From contig NZ_ALMY01000085.1 in the NCBI RefSeq assembly GCF_000440115.1, positions 1-37,354 on the forward strand: a stretch of 37,354 nucleotides of DNA, in the 5' to 3' direction. The position numbers were made by a program, and so were the translations under genes. The notes under the pieces are model-generated. The model ran no database searches. It was not told where the DNA came from and worked only from the letters and a program-made list of their open reading frames with translations. Of the stretch, positions 36,054 through 37,354 are shown one piece after another. This DNA is from Streptococcus suis YS56. Lineage in GTDB: Bacteria > Bacillota > Bacilli > Lactobacillales > Streptococcaceae. Within the stretch, counting starts at the first letter, position 1; every line of letters begins with the position of its first letter.

Positions 36054-36123
36054 TATCCAGTACAAATGAATGACGTACGTTTTTTAAGAATGTGAAAAAA
36101 TAAGTAGAGAGGTATATTCACAG

Positions 36124-36930
36124 ATGTCAAATAATTTTTTCAAATTTCAAGGCCGTTTTAGGATGTGGAAATCAGGGAAACGATGGCTATATGCAGGTGC
36201 CATTGTCACGTTAGCTTCGGTTGGTCTAGTCGTAGGCAGAAATAAAATTCTAAGACCAGGCGGAAATGCAAATGAGCAACGATTGTCTATTGTTGATAAT
36301 AGCAGGATGAAGCAGCAAACCGAGGGAGAAAATTCAGCATTAAGTGGTCGGAATACTAGAACATTACCGGGTTCAGAAGGAGGAAATCGAAGCCCTCAAA
36401 ATTCAGAATCGAGCGTTTATCATCAAGAAAGTAAAAATAGAAATTCTCAATTAGCGGGTGAAGGGGGAATTAGTCAGCAATTAGGACAGAATGGCAATGC
36501 TGGAATGCATCGCTTATTAGGTAGTAGTGGCGATAATAGTGGTCCGCTTTCCAGCGATTCCGGCTTAGGCGGTCGTACACCTAATCCGCTTCCAGGTGCT
36601 AGTGGTGAAAGTCAAGTGCCTAACTTAAGTGGTGATAATGGCGGTCTTCAACTTCCCGGCGAAAGCGGTGAAAGTCACTTGCCGAATTTCAGTGGTAATA
36701 ATGGTGGCCATCAACTTCCCGGCGAAAGTGGTGAAAGTCAAGTGCCGAATTTAAGTGGTAATAATGGCGGTCTTCAACTTCCAGGTGAAAGTGGTGAAAG
36801 CCAGCTCCCAGACGAAAGTAGTAATGATGATTGGCCATCATTTGTTGAACTTGGATATGAGCACGGACGCGTAGATTATAATAACGGTAGTTTTATTGAG
36901 TGGGAAATCGGTTGGAGGATTGAACTGTAA
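36124..36930 (+). CDS. Putative exported Ser/Gly/Pro-rich repeat protein with KxYKxGKxW-like signal
   Basis: 268 residues from the ATG at 36124 (AGAGAGG upstream). Residues 13-21 read RMWKSGKRW, close to the KxYKxGKxW export signal, followed by a hydrophobic helix (LYAGAIVTLASVGLVVG). That class is often linked to the accessory SecA2 system. Residues 45-155 are low-complexity Asn/Ser/Gly. Residues 156-229 hold a 21-residue repeat (LPGESGESQVPNLSGNNGGL plus Q) in three full copies and a partial fourth. The last 35 residues (DDWPSFVELGYEHGRVDYNN onward) form a unique C-terminus ending WRIEL. No LPXTG or other anchor. The IS630 end starts 3 bp after the stop, so the native 3' flank is lost. Family not recognised. 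Confidence 0.7.
   Translation: MSNNFFKFQGRFRMWKSGKRWLYAGAIVTLASVGLVVGRNKILRPGGNANEQRLSIVDNSRMKQQTEGENSALSGRNTRTLPGSEGGNRSPQNSESSVYHQESKNRNSQLAGEGGISQQLGQNGNAGMHRLLGSSGDNSGPLSSDSGLGGRTPNPLPGASGESQVPNLSGDNGGLQLPGESGESHLPNFSGNNGGHQLPGESGESQVPNLSGNNGGLQLPGESGESQLPDESSNDDWPSFVELGYEHGRVDYNNGSFIEWEIGWRIEL
36589..36807 (+). repeat. 63-bp tandem repeat array coding the 21-residue repeats
   Basis: Units begin at about 36589, 36652, 36715 and 36778 (the last partial), each starting with a CTTCC(A/C)GG codon pair for LPG. Units two to four are almost identical at the DNA level, so copy-number change by slippage or recombination is likely. Confidence 0.85.
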
Positions 36931-36932
36931 TC

Positions 36933-36954
36933 TATAGTTGTTTAGTTTTTATTT
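36933..36954 (+). repeat. Left terminal repeat of the IS630-family element
   Basis: It begins TATAGTTGTTTAGTTTTTAT. It matches the left end of RUP-like copy B at 31791 at 19 of 22 positions. The TATA start provides the TA target dinucleotide. Confidence 0.65.
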
Positions 36955-36975
36955 AATATATGATAAAATAGACTT

Positions 36976-37354
36976 ATGACTTACGGAATTGATTTTAGAA
37001 AACGCGTTATTGCCTATGTCCAATCAGGACACACAAAAAAGGAAACCTGTGACCTATTTGGTATTGGAACCGATACCTTGTACCGTTGGGAGACACAGCT
37101 GAAAAATGAAGGACATCTGAATCGTAAACCACGAGCTCGTAGTCCTCGCAAACTTCCGCTTGACCGCTTGGAAGCCTATGTCAAGGAACATCCAGATGCT
37201 TTCTTAAGGGAAATTGCAGAGCATTTTGACTGTAGTATTCCCTCAGTTTGGGCAGCCTTAAAAAAACTGAACATCACTTTAAAAAAGACCACAACCTATA
37301 AAGAACAAGATAGCGAAAAAGTGAGACGCTATCTTGATGTTTTAGCCTGCTTTC
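36976..37354 (+). CDS. IS630 family transposase (first ORF), 3' end outside window
   Basis: ATG at 36976 opens a frame that is uninterrupted for 126 codons to the window edge. It begins MTYGIDFRKRVIAYVQSGHT with an N-terminal helix-turn-helix (KKETCDLFGIGTDTLYRWET), then RKPRARSPRKLPLDRLEAYV and a second winged-helix segment (FLREIAEHFDCSIPSVWAAL, KKLNITLKKTTTYKEQ). This matches the DNA-binding first ORF of streptococcal IS630 elements such as IS630-Spn1, in which the DDE domain is carried by a second, frameshift-linked ORF that would lie to the right. The 5' UTR is 22 bp inside the terminal repeat. Confidence 0.9.
   Translation, partial: MTYGIDFRKRVIAYVQSGHTKKETCDLFGIGTDTLYRWETQLKNEGHLNRKPRARSPRKLPLDRLEAYVKEHPDAFLREIAEHFDCSIPSVWAALKKLNITLKKTTTYKEQDSEKVRRYLDVLACF

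Noticed and set aside
36589..36807. Regular repeats resembling a CRISPR array
   Set aside because: The repeats are directly tandem with no unique spacers, stay in the reading frame and code for a 21-residue peptide repeat.

Overview
The window looks like chromosome from a low-GC Gram-positive coccus of the genus Streptococcus, most likely Streptococcus suis or a close relative (inference; no search was run). Reasons: the streptococcal murD-murG-divIB-ftsA-ftsZ-yggS-sepF-yggT-ylmH-divIVA cell-division cluster; small families found largely in streptococci (DUF1912, DUF3165, DUF1827, DUF1797); T-box leaders before aminoacyl-tRNA synthetase operons; BOX-like and RUP-like interspersed repeats; a CtsR operator at clpE; and an LPXTG surface protein with an FSLRKSKVG-type signal.

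Layout. 1-2407: IS66-family debris. A minus-strand tnpA/tnpB pair and its terminal repeat lie beside a plus-strand tnpC pseudogene broken by one frameshift and two short inserts. 2408-4594: a DUF1912 protein and two neighbouring genes that share a basic N-terminus and a C-terminal helix-hairpin-helix module. 4595-8653: a T-box leader (probable Val specifier) followed by a VOC protein, an AT-rich DUF5710 protein and valS. 8788-11053: a 34-residue ORF, an MmcQ/YjbR-EVE-like fusion protein and asnA. 11186-22752: typA, DUF3165, then the division and wall cluster. 22765-26227: a second T-box (Ile), a GNAT acetyltransferase and ileS. 26228-26553: a gene-free stretch holding a terminator, a BOX-like repeat and a RUP-like element. 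26554-29795 (minus): DUF1827, a NUDIX hydrolase and clpE. 30018-32872: DUF1797, an amino-acid ABC permease/ATPase pair, a second RUP-like element and folD. 33115-36930: an accessory surface/secreted-protein island. 36933 to the end: an IS630-family element that runs off the window.

How the genes work together. The core builds and places the septum. MurD and MurG make lipid II; FtsZ is tethered by FtsA and SepF; DivIB is part of the divisome; DivIVA marks poles and septa. The two T-boxes tie valS and ileS, with their passenger genes, to tRNA charging. ClpE is a CtsR-controlled stress unfoldase.

The most unusual part is 33.1-36.9 kb. An LPXTG protein gene is interrupted by an in-frame TGA. It is followed by two unrelated secreted-protein genes that carry nearly superimposable promoter regions: three T-tracts about 11 bp apart and exactly 42 bp from the third tract to the -10 box. 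The IS630 element bounding this island has a left terminus that matches the ends of the RUP-like miniature elements elsewhere in the window, which suggests trans-mobilisation by this transposase.
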